Shown: positions 38,268 to 48,391, counted from the first letter of the stretch. The stretch is 64,000 nucleotides of DNA from Falsirhodobacter xinxiangensis (GCF_004959935.1 NZ_SMYN01000002.1:299893-363892); one strand, 5' to 3'. Program-made: numbers and translations. The notes: generated by a model not told the origin, from the letters alone.

Positions 38268-39235
38268 ACCGCGCCCAAGGCCTCGTCCAGCAGATCGAGG
38301 CTCGCCCCCGGGCGCGCCGCCCCTTCGGACAGCAACCGCCGCCATGTCCGCGCAGCGGGGCGACCCGCGAACAGGCCAAGCATGTGGCGGGTGATCTGGT
38401 TCAGCTTGCCGCCCGACGCCAGATGGTCCGCGATATAGGGGCGCATCGCCTCCACCACCTCGAACGGCGTTGGGGCGAAATCTTCGCCCCAAAGCGCATC
38501 CGCCCCGATCAGGACCGAGGCCGGGTCTTGATAGGCGGCGCGTCCGACCATCACCCCGTCCAGCCCCTGTGCCAGCAGGTCCCGCGCCTGATCCAGCGTG
38601 GCGATCCCGCCATTGATCGCGATGGCAAGCTCCGGGAACTGCCGCTTCATCGCCACCACCAACGGGTAGTCCAGTGGCGGTATCTCGCGATTCTCCTTCG
38701 GCGACAGGCCTTGCAGCCATGCCTTGCGCGCGTGGATGGTGATGCTGCGGACCCCGGCCCCTGCCACGCGCTCGATGAATTCGGGCAGAACCGTTGCCGG
38801 GTCCTGATCGTCCACGCCGATGCGGCATTTCACCGTGACCGGAACCTCGGCCACCTCGATCATCGCGCGCAGGCAATCGGCCACCAGCGCCGGGTCCTTC
38901 ATCAGCACCGCGCCGAAACAGCCAGACTGCACCCGATTTGAGGGACAACCGACGTTCAGGTTGATCTCGTCATAGCCGAACGGCTGCGCCAGCCTCACCG
39001 CCTGTGCCAGCTCCGCCGGGACCGAACCGCCGACCTGCAACGCAACGGGATGCTCCATCGCCGCATGACCCAGCAGCCGGTCGCGCGGTCCGTGGATGAT
39101 CGCCTTGTCCACCACCATTTCGGTGTAAAGAAGCGCGCGCCGCGTCATATGCCGATGGAAGACGCGGCAATGCCGGTCCGTCCAGTCGATCATCGGTGCC
39201 ACAGCCAGCTTGGGCATGGGGGTCTGGACGCTCAT
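38246..39235 (-). CDS. dusA: tRNA-dihydrouridine synthase DusA
   Basis: 329 aa TIM-barrel flavoprotein. APMIDWTDRHCRVFHR, INLNVGCPSNRVQSGCFGAVLM (catalytic Cys in GCFGA), HARKAWLQGLSPKENREIPP and INGGIATLDQA are DusA hallmarks. Reduces uridines 20/20a in the tRNA D-loop with FMN/NADPH. The start MSVQTPMPKLAVAPM at 39235 is preferred to upstream in-frame codons without similarity. Confidence 0.94.
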   Translation of the reverse strand: MSVQTPMPKLAVAPMIDWTDRHCRVFHRHMTRRALLYTEMVVDKAIIHGPRDRLLGHAAMEHPVALQVGGSVPAELAQAVRLAQPFGYDEINLNVGCPSNRVQSGCFGAVLMKDPALVADCLRAMIEVAEVPVTVKCRIGVDDQDPATVLPEFIERVAGAGVRSITIHARKAWLQGLSPKENREIPPLDYPLVVAMKRQFPELAIAINGGIATLDQARDLLAQGLDGVMVGRAAYQDPASVLIGADALWGEDFAPTPFEVVEAMRPYIADHLASGGKLNQITRHMLGLFAGRPAARTWRRLLSEGAARPGASLDLLDEALGAVQASAAA

Positions 39236-39293
39236 CGGCCTGCCTTGGTGTTGGGGTCTGCTAGATAAGCCCAAGGAGCGCCGAGGTCCAGTG

Positions 39294-39968
39294 TCAGCGA
39301 ATGCCCGACAGATCCACCAGCGAGCCATGGATGAACACCGGGTTCGTGCGGCGAAGGACCGGACGGCCCTGCTTCTTGAACTCGAACGTCTGCTCATAGA
39401 AGCGGAACAGCAGAAATCCCTCGTGGCGCAGGAAATCCTCCAGCAGACGAAACGGCACATGTGTCCGATTGTAGGGGTTCATCGACGCTTCGACCTGCAC
39501 GAAATCGGTCCGCGACAGAACTGGCGCAAATCCGATAAGCACATCGAAATCATGGCCTTCTGTGTCGATCTTCAGAAACGAGATGCGATCGACCCCCAAC
39601 TCCGCAACCATGTCTGCGCCAGTGGTCATCTCCACCTCGACCAGGTTCTCCACCGGGTCGGCATCGGTCGCCAGATGGTTCGCGGCGGACGCGCCTTTGG
39701 CCACCATGTTCACTGCACCGCGCGTCTTGCCCAGCGCCTTGTTGTGGGCGGTGATGCCCGGATGCCCCTCGGCCACCGAGGCGAGCTTGCGGAACGCAGC
39801 CGGGACAGGCTCGAACGCATGGATGATGGCGTCGGGGAAAGCGGAGGCGAAGGAGGAGGCCGTCTGCCCGACATTGGCCCCAACGTCGAAGATCACCTGC
39901 GGCCGCCAATCAGGCAGCCGCGCCGTGATGTCCGACAGTTGCATGGGAAGCTTCGCGGTCGAGTTCAT
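39294..39968 (-). CDS. FkbM-family methyltransferase
   Basis: 224 aa SAM-dependent methyltransferase: VIFDVGANVGQTASSFASAF (motif I, near 25), IHAFEPVPAAFRKL, and FLKIDTEGHDFDVLIGF. FkbM proteins O-methylate sugars or lipids; the acceptor here is unknown. ATG 39968 with AAGG about 10 nt upstream is chosen over TTG 40013. It stands alone between dusA and an alpha/beta hydrolase on the same strand, near a UDP-glucose dehydrogenase gene that could supply sugar substrates. Confidence 0.82.
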   Translation of the reverse strand: MNSTAKLPMQLSDITARLPDWRPQVIFDVGANVGQTASSFASAFPDAIIHAFEPVPAAFRKLASVAEGHPGITAHNKALGKTRGAVNMVAKGASAANHLATDADPVENLVEVEMTTGADMVAELGVDRISFLKIDTEGHDFDVLIGFAPVLSRTDFVQVEASMNPYNRTHVPFRLLEDFLRHEGFLLFRFYEQTFEFKKQGRPVLRRTNPVFIHGSLVDLSGIR

Positions 39969-40058
39969 CACATTCGCCTTTTCGTCCGAAACGTTGCGCC
40001 AAGCGTAAACCAATGACGCAACTATACTTCAGGGCGAATTATACGGCGAGCGTTAAAC

Positions 40059-40865
40059 TCAGGAGCCGAGGAAATCCAAAAGCGCGGCGTTGAACTCATC
40101 GGCATGGCTAACATTCAGACCGTGCGGAGCATCCGGAATGAGGACGAGGCGGCTGGAGGGGATCGCCTCATGCGTGCGTTTGCCAGATCCTTCGAACGGG
40201 ACCGTCCCATCTCCCGTGCCATGGATCACCAGCGTCGGAACCATGACCTTGGCCAGATCGGCGCGGAAATCCGTCGTGGCGAACGCCTTCATGCATGCCA
40301 GCGCCGCCGCCTGGTCCGCCATCTGGCACAGTCCGATCGCTTTTTGCCGATCCGTCTCGCTCACCTTCAATTCCCCATCGACGCTGAAGAATTGCGTAGT
40401 GAAGTCGTCGAAGAACGCATCCCGGTCGGCGCGCAGCCCGCCTTCCATCTCGGCAGCCTTGGCGGGTGTCAGCGGACCTTCGGGGTTGTCTGGCCCCTGC
40501 ATCAGAAAGGGCGGCACGGCGGCTGCGAAGACGACGCTGTGAATGCGGGCTTCACCGTGGTTGGCGATGTAGCGGGCAACCTCGCCACCCCCCATCGAAA
40601 AGCCGACCAGCGTCACATCGCGCAGATCGCGCGTCTCAAGATATCCCGCAAGATCCTCAACCAAGCTGTCGTAATCATAACCAAAATCCGGCTTGTCGGA
40701 ATCGCCGAAGCCCCGGCGGTCATAAGTGATGACCTTGTATCCGGCATCCACCAACGCGGGCACCTGATTTTCCCACGATTTTCCGGAAAGCGGCCAGCCG
40801 TGGATAAGCACCACCGGACGCCCGTCCTCGGGGCCAAAGGTCTCGAAATGCAGGGTAATAGTCAT
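40059..40865 (-). CDS. Alpha/beta hydrolase, non-haem chloroperoxidase-like
   Basis: 268 aa. Oxyanion region VVLIHGWPLSG, nucleophile Ser in GFSMGGGE (near 94), acid Asp in HGTGDGTVPF (near 216) and His in PDAPHGLN (near 245): a complete catalytic triad. Closest in style to bacterial cofactor-free perhydrolases/arylesterases (YDRRGFGDSDKP). Natural substrate unknown; cytosolic. Confidence 0.85.
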   Translation of the reverse strand: MTITLHFETFGPEDGRPVVLIHGWPLSGKSWENQVPALVDAGYKVITYDRRGFGDSDKPDFGYDYDSLVEDLAGYLETRDLRDVTLVGFSMGGGEVARYIANHGEARIHSVVFAAAVPPFLMQGPDNPEGPLTPAKAAEMEGGLRADRDAFFDDFTTQFFSVDGELKVSETDRQKAIGLCQMADQAAALACMKAFATTDFRADLAKVMVPTLVIHGTGDGTVPFEGSGKRTHEAIPSSRLVLIPDAPHGLNVSHADEFNAALLDFLGS

Positions 40866-40996
40866 GCCGTTTTCTCCGTCGGGTTCCCCCGGTCAACCGA
40901 ACTGGCGTGACCAAGGTTCCCGCGAAAGACGGACTGTCCGAAAGGACAGGTTGCACGACTCGGGCGGACAGAGGGAATATTTCAACCAGACCTTGC

Positions 40997-41040
40997 GGGG
41001 CCAGCATCAACAGTCGGGGGGCTGTATCGATGCTGGCCCC
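40997..41040 (-). terminator. Strong hairpin downstream of UDP-glucose dehydrogenase gene
   Basis: GGGGCCAGCATC (40997-41008) pairs perfectly with GATGCTGGCCCC (41029-41040), a 12-bp stem, and an inner ACAG/CTGT adds to it. It begins 7 bp after the ugd stop. No T tract follows, but the stem strength suggests an intrinsic terminator or mRNA 3' end. Confidence 0.65.
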
Positions 41041-41047
41041 GTTCCTG

Positions 41048-42223
41048 TCAGTCGGACCCGAACAGATCGCGCGTGAAGATCTTGCCCGGAACGTCCGACA
41101 GATCGGGTGTCGCGCGGTTCGCCACGATCACGTCGCTGTCGCGCTTGAAGCTTTCAAGATCGCGCGTGACGGCGGAACCGAAGAACTGCTCGTCCTCCAT
41201 CGCGGGTTCATAGACCACGACCTCGACGCCCTTGGCCTTGATCCGCTTCATGATGCCTTGGATCGAGCTTTGGCGGAAGTTGTCCGAACCTGCCTTCATG
41301 ACCAGACGATAGATTCCCACACGCTTCGGCCCGCGCGCCAGAATCTGATCGGCGATGAAATCCTTGCGGGTGCGGTTGGCATCGACGATAGCGCGGATCA
41401 GGTTCTGCGGCACTTCGGAGTAGTTCGCCAGAAGCTGCTTGGAATCCTTGGGCAGGCAATATCCGCCATAGCCGAAGGAGGGGTTGTTGTAATGCCCGCC
41501 GATCCGGGGATCGAGACTGATGCCGTCGATGATCTGACGCGTGTTCAGCCCACGGCTGAGCGCATAGCTGTCCAGCTCGTTGAAGAAGGCGACGCGCATC
41601 GCAAGATAGGTGTTGGCAAAGAGCTTCACCGCCTCGGCCTCGGCCGGGTCGGTGAACAGGATTTCCACGTCCTTCTTGATCGCACCTTCATGCAGCAGGG
41701 CCGCAAATTCCTCGGCCCGCGCCGACTGCTCGCCCACGATGATCCGCGAGGGGTGGAGGTTGTCGTAAAGCGCGCGCCCTTCGCGCAGGAATTCGGGGCT
41801 GAAGATCACCTGCGTGGTGTCCAGCCGTTCCGACACGTCCTGCGTATAGCCGACGGGGATGGTGGATTTGATGACGATGGTGGCGTTGGGATTGATGCCG
41901 ATGACGGTGCGGATCACCTGCTCCACCGACGAGGTGTCGAAGAAGTTCGTCACCGGGTCATAGTTGGTGGGCGTTGCCACGATGACGAAATCGGCATCGG
42001 CGAAGGCCTCGACCGCATCGGTCGTGCCGGTCAGGTCCAGCACCTGCGTCGCCAGATACTCCTCCATCTCGGCATCGACGATCGGGCATTTGCGATCGTT
42101 GAGCATCGCGACACGCGCTTCGTTCACGTCCAGCGCCCGCACCCGGTTGTGCTGCGCCAGCAGGACCGCGTTGGAAAGCCCGACATAACCGATACCGGCG
42201 ACGGCAATCTTTTTCCCAGCCAT
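41048..42223 (-). CDS. ugd: UDP-glucose 6-dehydrogenase (short form)
   Basis: 391 aa, the short class of E. coli Ugd and streptococcal HasB. Rossmann motif [17 protein letters not shown] at the start and catalytic Cys in [15 protein letters not shown] (near residue 257). Converts UDP-glucose to UDP-glucuronate with NAD for exopolysaccharide or lipid decoration. ATG 42223 (MAGKKIAV) is chosen over TTG 42232. No other polysaccharide genes are adjacent. Confidence 0.93.
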   Translation of the reverse strand: MAGKKIAVAGIGYVGLSNAVLLAQHNRVRALDVNEARVAMLNDRKCPIVDAEMEEYLATQVLDLTGTTDAVEAFADADFVIVATPTNYDPVTNFFDTSSVEQVIRTVIGINPNATIVIKSTIPVGYTQDVSERLDTTQVIFSPEFLREGRALYDNLHPSRIIVGEQSARAEEFAALLHEGAIKKDVEILFTDPAEAEAVKLFANTYLAMRVAFFNELDSYALSRGLNTRQIIDGISLDPRIGGHYNNPSFGYGGYCLPKDSKQLLANYSEVPQNLIRAIVDANRTRKDFIADQILARGPKRVGIYRLVMKAGSDNFRQSSIQGIMKRIKAKGVEVVVYEPAMEDEQFFGSAVTRDLESFKRDSDVIVANRATPDLSDVPGKIFTRDLFGSD

Positions 42224-42315
42224 AGGGGTCAAATCCTCACACCATTCAAAACGCTACGTTAATCATCGCGGATCGCCTTGTATACCGGCTTCGCCGCGAT
42301 GCAGAGAAAATGCGC

Positions 42316-42759
42316 CTAGCTGCCCGAGGGTTTGTAGACGCCCTGCTCTTTCAGCGCGTCCACCACTTCTTTGGGCATGTAGGTTTCGTCATGTTTGGCA
42401 AGGATTTCCGAAGCGACGAACGTCCCCCCGTCCATCGTGCCAGTGCCGACCATACCTTCGTTTTCGCCGAACAGATCGGGAAGAACACCGGTATAGCGGA
42501 CGGGAACAGAATGCCCGCCATCGGTCACGGCAAAGCTGATCGTCTCGCCCTGCCCGCGCAGCAGCGATCCGGCCTCGACCAGACCGCCGATGCGGAACAC
42601 TTCACCCTCGCGCGGTGGATCGCTGAGCACCTGGCTGGGCGAGCGGAAGAAGTTGATCCCGTCGCGCATGGCGTAACCGACCAGCGCCGTCGATCCCGCC
42701 AGCGCAACGAAGGCCAGCGCGATGATCTGGATACGGCGGCGCTTTTTCAGACTGCGCAT
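42316..42759 (-). CDS. ccmE: Haem chaperone CcmE
   Basis: 147 aa. Basic N-terminus ([11 protein letters not shown]), one helix (about 11-32), then a periplasmic OB-fold. The haem-binding His and nearby Tyr are in AKHDETYMPKEV (H-x3-Y). It carries haem for cytochrome c maturation. Start codon overlaps the argC stop (TAATG), so it is translated with argC, a pairing seen in Rhodobacteraceae; other ccm genes are not in the window. Confidence 0.93.
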   Translation of the reverse strand: MRSLKKRRRIQIIALAFVALAGSTALVGYAMRDGINFFRSPSQVLSDPPREGEVFRIGGLVEAGSLLRGQGETISFAVTDGGHSVPVRYTGVLPDLFGENEGMVGTGTMDGGTFVASEILAKHDETYMPKEVVDALKEQGVYKPSGS

Positions 42760-43787
42760 TACGGGAAGACGGGCGCGAGGGTCAGACCCGCCGTTTCCTC
42801 GATCCCCAGCATCAGGTTGGCGTTCTGCATCGCTTGCCCCGAGGACCCTTTGCACAGGTTGTCCAGCGTCGCGACCACAAGCACACGGCCCGGAATCCGG
42901 TCACCCACGACGCCGATATGGACATAGTTCGATCCGCGCACATCATGCGACGACGGCAGCGTGCCGAATGGCAGAACCTTGATGAAGGGCTCCTCGGCAT
43001 AGGCGGCGGCGAGGGTCTGGTGGACCACCTGCGCATCGCCGCGGACATAGACGCTGGCAAGGATGCCGCGGTTCATCGGGATCAGGTGCGGCGTGAACTG
43101 GATCAGGACCGGACGGCCTGCGATCTTGGAAAACTCCTGATCGAACTCGCCAAGGTGACGGTGTTTGCCGCCCGCGCTATAGGCGTTCGTGCCTTCGGAC
43201 AGCTCGGCATGAAGCAGATTTTCCTTCAGGCTGCGGCCTGCGCCGGAGACGCCATTCTTCAGGTCCATCTGGATTTCGTCCAGATCGATCACCCCCGCCT
43301 CGATCAGCGGGCGGACGGCATATTGTCCGGTCGCGGCATTGCAGCCGGTGCCGGCAACCAGACGCGCAGTGCAGATTTCGTCGCGGTAAAACTCGGTCAG
43401 GCCATAGACCGCCGTCTTCTGCAATTCGACGGCGGCATGGGGCTGGCCATACCACTTCTCGTATTCCGCCGGATCGCGCAGACGGAAATCGGCGGACAGG
43501 TCCACCACCTTCAAGTCGGACGGCAGCGCCGCGATCACGGCCTGCGACGTGGCGTGAGGCAGCGCGCAAAACGCCAGATCGACGCTAGAGAAGTCGATCT
43601 CGTCGATCTTCTGCAGCTTGGGCAGGTCCAGATGCCGCAGGAAGGGGAACACGTCGCCCATCGCCATGCCCGCCTTGCGATCGCCCGACAGCGCGACGAT
43701 CTGCATGGACGGATGGCTGGCGATCAGCCGGACGAGTTCCGCCCCGGTGTAACCCGAGGCGCCAAGGATGGCGATGCGATGCGACAT
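42759..43787 (-). CDS. argC: N-acetyl-gamma-glutamyl-phosphate reductase ArgC
   Basis: 342 aa. NADP site [16 protein letters not shown] and catalytic Cys in [13 protein letters not shown] (near 148). Reduces N-acetylglutamyl phosphate in arginine synthesis. Forms a two-gene unit with ccmE. Start at [12 protein letters not shown], 43787; 58 bp downstream of the murI stop side. Confidence 0.95.
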   Translation of the reverse strand: MSHRIAILGASGYTGAELVRLIASHPSMQIVALSGDRKAGMAMGDVFPFLRHLDLPKLQKIDEIDFSSVDLAFCALPHATSQAVIAALPSDLKVVDLSADFRLRDPAEYEKWYGQPHAAVELQKTAVYGLTEFYRDEICTARLVAGTGCNAATGQYAVRPLIEAGVIDLDEIQMDLKNGVSGAGRSLKENLLHAELSEGTNAYSAGGKHRHLGEFDQEFSKIAGRPVLIQFTPHLIPMNRGILASVYVRGDAQVVHQTLAAAYAEEPFIKVLPFGTLPSSHDVRGSNYVHIGVVGDRIPGRVLVVATLDNLCKGSSGQAMQNANLMLGIEETAGLTLAPVFP

Positions 43788-43845
43788 GGCTGTCTCCGAT
43801 TGCGGCACTGCGCGCTTTTTGCCTCAGCCCGCGCCGCGAAACAAG

Positions 43846-44658
43846 TCACGCCGCCTCGAACCGCACCCCGCGCCGCAGGAATTGCGTGGCATGGGCGCTC
43901 ACGCTCTCGACATTGCCTGTCGTCAGATAACGCTGCGTCCGCCCGGCGCCGACGAATTCGGGGCGGCGGACAAGGTAATCCTCCAGCGCGGCGGCCACGA
44001 GACGCGGCTGCGAATAGACGGCGACACCCTCGCCCACCGCCGCTTGGAACACCCGCTCCATCAGCGGGTAATGCGTGCAGCCAAGAACCGCCGCATCGGG
44101 CTTGGGCATACGGCGCAAAAGCGCCTCCACATGCGATTTCACCAGCGCCTCGGCCAGAATCTCGTCCCCCGCCTCGATCGCATCGACGACGCCGCCGCAG
44201 GGCTGCGCCTCGACATCGACGCCGATGGCGCGAAAGGCAAGTTCGCGCTGGAACGCGCGGCTCGCGACGGTGGCGGGCGTGGCGAACAGCGCGACATGTT
44301 TGACCGAAACCTCGCGCGGCGGCGAATTGTCGCCCCATTGCCGTTCGGTCAGCGCCTCGATCAGCGGGACGAACACGCCAAGGACGCGCTTGCCCTCGGG
44401 AATCCACGTCTCCTGCATGCGCTTCAATGCCGCGGCCGAGGCGGTGTTGCAGGCAAGGATGACCAGATCGCAACCCTCGGCCCACAGACGTTCGACGCCT
44501 TGGCAGGTCAGATCGAAAATGTCATCCGCCGTGCGGACACCGTAAGGCGCGTTGGCATTGTCGCCCAGATAGACGAAGGGCACATCCGGCAGGCGATCCT
44601 GCAATGCGGCAAGGACGGTCAGGCCCCCAAGACCGGAATCGAACACGCCAACTGCCAT
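43846..44658 (-). CDS. murI: Glutamate racemase MurI
   Basis: 270 aa. [16 protein letters not shown], first catalytic Cys in [12 protein letters not shown] and second in [11 protein letters not shown]. Supplies D-glutamate for peptidoglycan in the cytosol. ATG 44658 fits the family start; upstream extension is non-homologous. The 251-bp gap to the divergent LysR gene holds only an inverted repeat I can name. Confidence 0.94.
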   Translation of the reverse strand: MAVGVFDSGLGGLTVLAALQDRLPDVPFVYLGDNANAPYGVRTADDIFDLTCQGVERLWAEGCDLVILACNTASAAALKRMQETWIPEGKRVLGVFVPLIEALTERQWGDNSPPREVSVKHVALFATPATVASRAFQRELAFRAIGVDVEAQPCGGVVDAIEAGDEILAEALVKSHVEALLRRMPKPDAAVLGCTHYPLMERVFQAAVGEGVAVYSQPRLVAAALEDYLVRRPEFVGAGRTQRYLTTGNVESVSAHATQFLRRGVRFEAA

Positions 44659-44852
44659 CTGCCAAAGCCCCTTTTTCGTTAGGCGCGGATCATAGGCGGG
44701 CAAAAGCGCGCTTGCAATTACCGACCGAACCCGGTCATAGGCAGCAAGTCGGCCACCTTTCGCACAGGAAGCGGGCAAAGGCTTGCCGCAGCGCGGCATT
44801 CCGCCGCCCCCATTTGCAATGCACTGGCAGCGAACCCATGTTCTGTTTGCAA

Positions 44853-44867
44853 CTCTGCCATGCAGAG
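44853..44867. promoter_or_regulatory. T-N11-A palindrome before the LysR gene
   Basis: CTCTGC-CAT-GCAGAG, perfect 6-bp arms with T at 44854 and A at 44866 (T-N11-A), 43 bp before the LysR start codon. This is the usual form of a LysR-family operator and fits autoregulation. Confidence 0.5.
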
Positions 44868-44909
44868 ATTAGATGGATTTAGCCGGACCGCCGGGATCGA
44901 GGTCGAGAG

Positions 44910-45803
44910 ATGGATTGGGACAAGCTCAGGATTTTCCACGCAGTTGCCGATGCGGGCAGCCTTACCCATGCCGGGGACACGCTTCATCTTAGCCAATCCG
45001 CCGTCAGCCGCCAGATACGTGCGCTGGAAGAAAGCCTGAACGTCACGCTGTTCCACCGCCACGCGCGGGGGCTCATCCTGACGGAACAGGGCGAGTTGCT
45101 GTTCGACGCCACCAATGCAATGGCCAAACGGCTGGACGCCGCCGCCGCTCGCATCCGCGACAGCGAGGATGAGGTCTTTGGCGAGCTTCGCGTGACCACG
45201 ACCACGGGGCTTGGCACCATGTGGCTCGCGCCGCGTCTGACTACCCTCTACAGCAAATACCCCGCGCTGAAGATCGACCTCATGCTGGAGGAGCGGGTGC
45301 TGGACTTGCCGATGCGCGAGGCCGATGTTGCAATCCGCATGAAGGAGCCGTCGCAGGCCGACCTGATCCGCAAACGGCTGATGACGATCCGCATGCAGCT
45401 TTACGCCTCGCCAGACTATATCGAAAAGCACGGCATGCCGCTGACGATGGATCAGTTCAGCCAGCACCGGCTGATCTGCCAGCATGCGGGCACACCGCAG
45501 GTCGCCGCAGGTGCCGCACTGGTGGCCGAGTTGATGAGCCACGAGATTCCCTCGACTCTTACCGTCAACAACTATTTCGGCGTCATGCAAGCGGTCGTGA
45601 ACCATCTGGGGATCGGGGTCCTGCCCGACTACCTGGCCGATGAATTCCCGCATCTGGTGCGGGTGCTGCCGGACGTGTCCTCCAGCGATGTGCCTGTTTT
45701 CCTCGCCTATCCCGAGGAATTGCGGCACTCGAAACGCGTCGCGGCCTTCCGCGAATTCGTGACCGAGGAAGTGGTCGCGTATCGGAAACGCTCGCAGTCC
45801 TGA
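44910..45803 (+). CDS. LysR-family regulator, LsrB/VtlR-like
   Basis: 297 aa. The winged-helix N-terminus reads MDWDKLRIFHAVADAGSLTH, then SQSAVSRQIRALE and LFHRHARGLILTEQGELL, very close to rhizobial LsrB and Brucella VtlR. The substrate-binding domain keeps their GLGTMWLAPRL, LDLPMREADVAIRM and LYASPDYIEKHG segments. VtlR activates the sRNA gene abcR2 in Brucella; LsrB controls lipopolysaccharide and redox genes in Sinorhizobium. Here a likely sRNA gene lies about 155 bp downstream on the same strand. A palindromic T-N11-A site precedes the gene. Confidence 0.88.
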   Translation: MDWDKLRIFHAVADAGSLTHAGDTLHLSQSAVSRQIRALEESLNVTLFHRHARGLILTEQGELLFDATNAMAKRLDAAAARIRDSEDEVFGELRVTTTTGLGTMWLAPRLTTLYSKYPALKIDLMLEERVLDLPMREADVAIRMKEPSQADLIRKRLMTIRMQLYASPDYIEKHGMPLTMDQFSQHRLICQHAGTPQVAAGAALVAELMSHEIPSTLTVNNYFGVMQAVVNHLGIGVLPDYLADEFPHLVRVLPDVSSSDVPVFLAYPEELRHSKRVAAFREFVTEEVVAYRKRSQS

Positions 45804-45811
45804 TACGCATT

Positions 45812-45832
45812 GCGCGCGATTTGCAAGCGCGC
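45812..45832 (+). terminator. GC hairpin after the LysR gene
   Basis: GCGCGC (45812-45817) and GCGCGC (45827-45832) flank a 9-nt loop, 8 bp past the stop codon. No T tract. It may end the LysR message before the independent sRNA promoter. Confidence 0.35.
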
Positions 45833-45889
45833 GCCCTTCGGAACTGCATGGCTTTTCATCGGCCCATATATGACCTATGCAATCGCATC

Positions 45890-45905
45890 ATGGCGGATAT
45901 GCCAT
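45890..45905. promoter_or_regulatory. Inverted repeat centred about -63 of the sRNA candidate
   Basis: ATGGC-GGATAT-GCCAT, perfect 5-bp arms. A second repeat, ATGC-AATC-GCAT, is at 45877-45888. Relative to the predicted start at about 45960 the centre lies near -63, the usual recognition-site position for LysR activators. Confidence 0.5.
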
Positions 45906-45924
45906 ACAATCGACCCGGTTTCCC

Positions 45925-45953
45925 TTGATCGGCCCGTCCGCGCTGTCTAGATC
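45925..45953 (+). promoter_or_regulatory. Candidate promoter of the sRNA
   Basis: TTGATC (45925-45930), 17-bp spacer, TAGATC (45948-45953). The -10 is poor, as expected for an activator-dependent promoter. Predicted start about 45960. Confidence 0.45.
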
Positions 45954-45959
45954 GGTATT

Positions 45960-46047
45960 CGAGGGACGCATACGAGCGCCTCTGGCACTCGCGCCCCTCA
46001 TACCTCCCTGTTGGACTTGGGCCGGGCTTATGCTCGGCCTTTTTTTT
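45960..46047 (+). ncRNA. Probable AbcR-like (alpha-r15-type) small RNA
   Basis: About 88 nt. The 5' part folds (GAGG at 45961 with CCTC near 45995-45998, inner GCGC/GCGC); a single-stranded stretch ATACCTCCCTGTTGGACTT (about 46000-46018) follows; it ends in a rho-independent terminator, stem GGCCGGGC / GCTCGGCC (46020-46039), loop TTAT, then eight T (46040-46047). The unpaired CUCCCU could pair with Shine-Dalgarno sequences, the mode used by AbcR sRNAs. Location after an LsrB/VtlR-like gene matches rhizobial abcR loci. An extended 3' UTR of the LysR gene is the alternative. Confidence 0.65.
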
Positions 46048-46172
46048 GGCATTCGCACATCAAAGCGCCGCTTGCCCGAATTTTCATCGCAAGCTGAACG
46101 GCGATGGCACCTTCCCTCATGGCCGCCGCTGCCTTATGACGCGGGCATATCCCTTGCCCGAAGGAAGCCCAG

Positions 46173-48332
46173 ATGTCCGACCCGCAAATCACGCCCGAGC
46201 TGATTGCCGCCCATGGCCTCAAGCCCGACGAATATCAGCGGATCCTCGACATCATCGGGCGCGAGCCGACTTTTACCGAGCTTGGCATCTTCAGCGCGAT
46301 GTGGAACGAGCACTGCTCCTACAAATCGTCGAAGAAGTGGCTGCGCACCCTGCCGACCACCGGCCCGCAGGTCATCTGCGGTCCGGGCGAGAATGCGGGC
46401 GTCGTCGATATCGGCGATGGTCAGGCCGTCATCTTCAAGATGGAAAGCCACAATCACCCTTCGTATATCGAACCGCACCAAGGTGCCGCCACCGGCGTCG
46501 GCGGCATCCTGCGCGACGTGTTCACCATGGGCGCCCGCCCCATTGCCGCGATGAACGCGCTGTCCTTTGGCGTGCCGTCCCACCCCAAGACCAGCCATCT
46601 GGTCAAAGGTGTGGTCGAAGGCATCGGCAGCTATGGCAACGCGTTCGGTGTTCCGACCGTGGGCGGCGAGGTTCGCTTCCACAAGGCCTATAACGGCAAC
46701 TGTCTGGTCAACGCCTTTGCGGCGGGTCTGGCAGATACGGATGCGATCTTCTACTCGGCGGCTTCGGGGGTCGGGATGCCGGTGGTTTATTTGGGCGCCA
46801 AGACCGGCCGCGACGGCGTGGGCGGCGCAACCATGGCCTCGGCCGAGTTCGACGACACCATCGAGGAAAAACGCCCGACCGTCCAAGTCGGCGACCCCTT
46901 CACCGAAAAACGTCTGCTGGAAGCCTGTCTGGAGCTGATGGCTTCCGGCGCGGTCATCTCCATTCAGGACATGGGGGCCGCGGGCCTGACCTGTTCGGCG
47001 GTGGAGATGGGCGACAAAGGCGGCCTTGGCATCAGGCTGGATCTGGAGAACGTCCCGCAGCGCGAGACGAACATGACCGCCTATGAGATGATGCTGTCGG
47101 AAAGCCAGGAGCGGATGCTCATGGTGCTGAAGCCCGAGATGGAGGCAGAGGCCCGCGCGATCTTCGTGAAATGGGATCTGGACTTCGCCATCGTCGGCGA
47201 GACGATCCCCGAGGACCGCTTCCTGATCGTCCATCACGGCGACATCAAGGCGGACATCCAGCTGTCGAAGCTGTCCTCCAGCGCGCCGGAATACGACCGC
47301 CCGTGGGTAGAGACGCCGAAGGCCGCTCCGCTGGCCGAAGTGCCGGTGATCGACCCCATCGACGGGCTGCACGCGCTGATCACCTCGCCCTCCTATGCCC
47401 ACAAGGCGTGGGTGTATGAGCAATATGACAGCATGGTCATGGCCGACACCGTCCGCGCGCCGGGACTGGGTGCGGGCGTGGTGCGCGTTCACGGCACCGG
47501 CAAGGCGCTGGCCTTCACGTCGGACGTGACCCCGCGCTACGTCAAGGCGAACCCGTTCGAGGGCGGCAAGCAGGCCGTTGCCGAGGCCTATCGCAACCTG
47601 ACCGCCGTGGGAGCCCTGCCCTTGGCCACCACCGACAACCTGAACTTCGGCAACCCCGAGAAGCCCGAGATCATGGGCCAGTTCGTCGGCGCGATCAAAG
47701 GCATCGGCGAGGCTGTCGCGGCGCTGGACATGCCCATCGTGTCGGGCAACGTCTCGCTCTATAACGAAACCGACGGTCAGGGCATCCTGCCGACGCCGAC
47801 CATCGGCGCGGTCGGGCTGCTGTCCTCGTTGGACGATCTGATCGCGGGTCTGCCGCAGGACGGCGACATGGCCTTCGTCATCGGCGCGACCGATGGCCAC
47901 CTTGGCCAATCCGCGCTGCTGGCGGAACTGCTGGGCCGCGAGGACGGCGACGCCCCGCAGGTCGATCTGGCTGCCGAGAAGCGGAACGGCGAGTTCCTGC
48001 GGGCGAACCGCAAGCTGGTCCGCGCCGCGACCGACCTGTCCGATGGTGGCCTTGCGCTTGCCGCGTTCGAGATGGCCGAGGGTGCCGATCTGGGCCTGAC
48101 GTTGGCCCCGACCGACATCGGTCACCTGTTCGGTGAAGATCAGGCCCGCTATCTGGTGGCCGTGGCGCAACAGGATGCCCCCGCGCTGGTGAACGCGGCG
48201 CAGGCGGCCGGCGTGGCGCTGGAACATGTCGGCAGCTTCGGCGGCGATACCGTCACGCTGGGCGAGGCTTCGGCGCCCCTGTCCGCGCTGTCCGAACTCT
48301 ACCGCAGCGCGTTTGCAAAGGCGGTGGCCTGA
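46173..48332 (+). CDS. purL: Phosphoribosylformylglycinamidine synthase subunit PurL
   Basis: 719 aa, the small (II) form that works with PurS and Pur[17 protein letters not shown] (near 48), [20 protein letters not shown] and [22 protein letters not shown] carry the ATP-binding and catalytic residues; the duplicated AIR-synthase fold continues with [15 protein letters not shown]. Catalyses FGAR to FGAM in purine synthesis. GAAGGAAG precedes the ATG. Followed by bolA-like and grxD genes. Confidence 0.96.
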   Translation: MSDPQITPELIAAHGLKPDEYQRILDIIGREPTFTELGIFSAMWNEHCSYKSSKKWLRTLPTTGPQVICGPGENAGVVDIGDGQAVIFKMESHNHPSYIEPHQGAATGVGGILRDVFTMGARPIAAMNALSFGVPSHPKTSHLVKGVVEGIGSYGNAFGVPTVGGEVRFHKAYNGNCLVNAFAAGLADTDAIFYSAASGVGMPVVYLGAKTGRDGVGGATMASAEFDDTIEEKRPTVQVGDPFTEKRLLEACLELMASGAVISIQDMGAAGLTCSAVEMGDKGGLGIRLDLENVPQRETNMTAYEMMLSESQERMLMVLKPEMEAEARAIFVKWDLDFAIVGETIPEDRFLIVHHGDIKADIQLSKLSSSAPEYDRPWVETPKAAPLAEVPVIDPIDGLHALITSPSYAHKAWVYEQYDSMVMADTVRAPGLGAGVVRVHGTGKALAFTSDVTPRYVKANPFEGGKQAVAEAYRNLTAVGALPLATTDNLNFGNPEKPEIMGQFVGAIKGIGEAVAALDMPIVSGNVSLYNETDGQGILPTPTIGAVGLLSSLDDLIAGLPQDGDMAFVIGATDGHLGQSALLAELLGREDGDAPQVDLAAEKRNGEFLRANRKLVRAATDLSDGGLALAAFEMAEGADLGLTLAPTDIGHLFGEDQARYLVAVAQQDAPALVNAAQAAGVALEHVGSFGGDTVTLGEASAPLSALSELYRSAFAKAVA

Positions 48333-48391
48333 CTTGCGCCAAGGCAACGGCGGGGCTACATCTGGTGGAACGCCACCCGAAGGACCCCGCA

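Larger units (their letters stand above)
45804..46172. other. Intergenic region LysR / purL
   Basis: 369 bp without a protein gene. It holds the hairpin at 45812-45832, two inverted repeats (45877-45905), the sRNA promoter and sRNA (45925-46047), and about 125 bp of purL upstream region in which I see only the purL ribosome site (GAAGGAAG). Confidence 0.6.

Noticed and set aside
45877..46203. Small protein gene overlapping the sRNA region
   Set aside because: The 108-codon frame has no ribosome site, runs through the terminator and into purL, and has no recognisable features.
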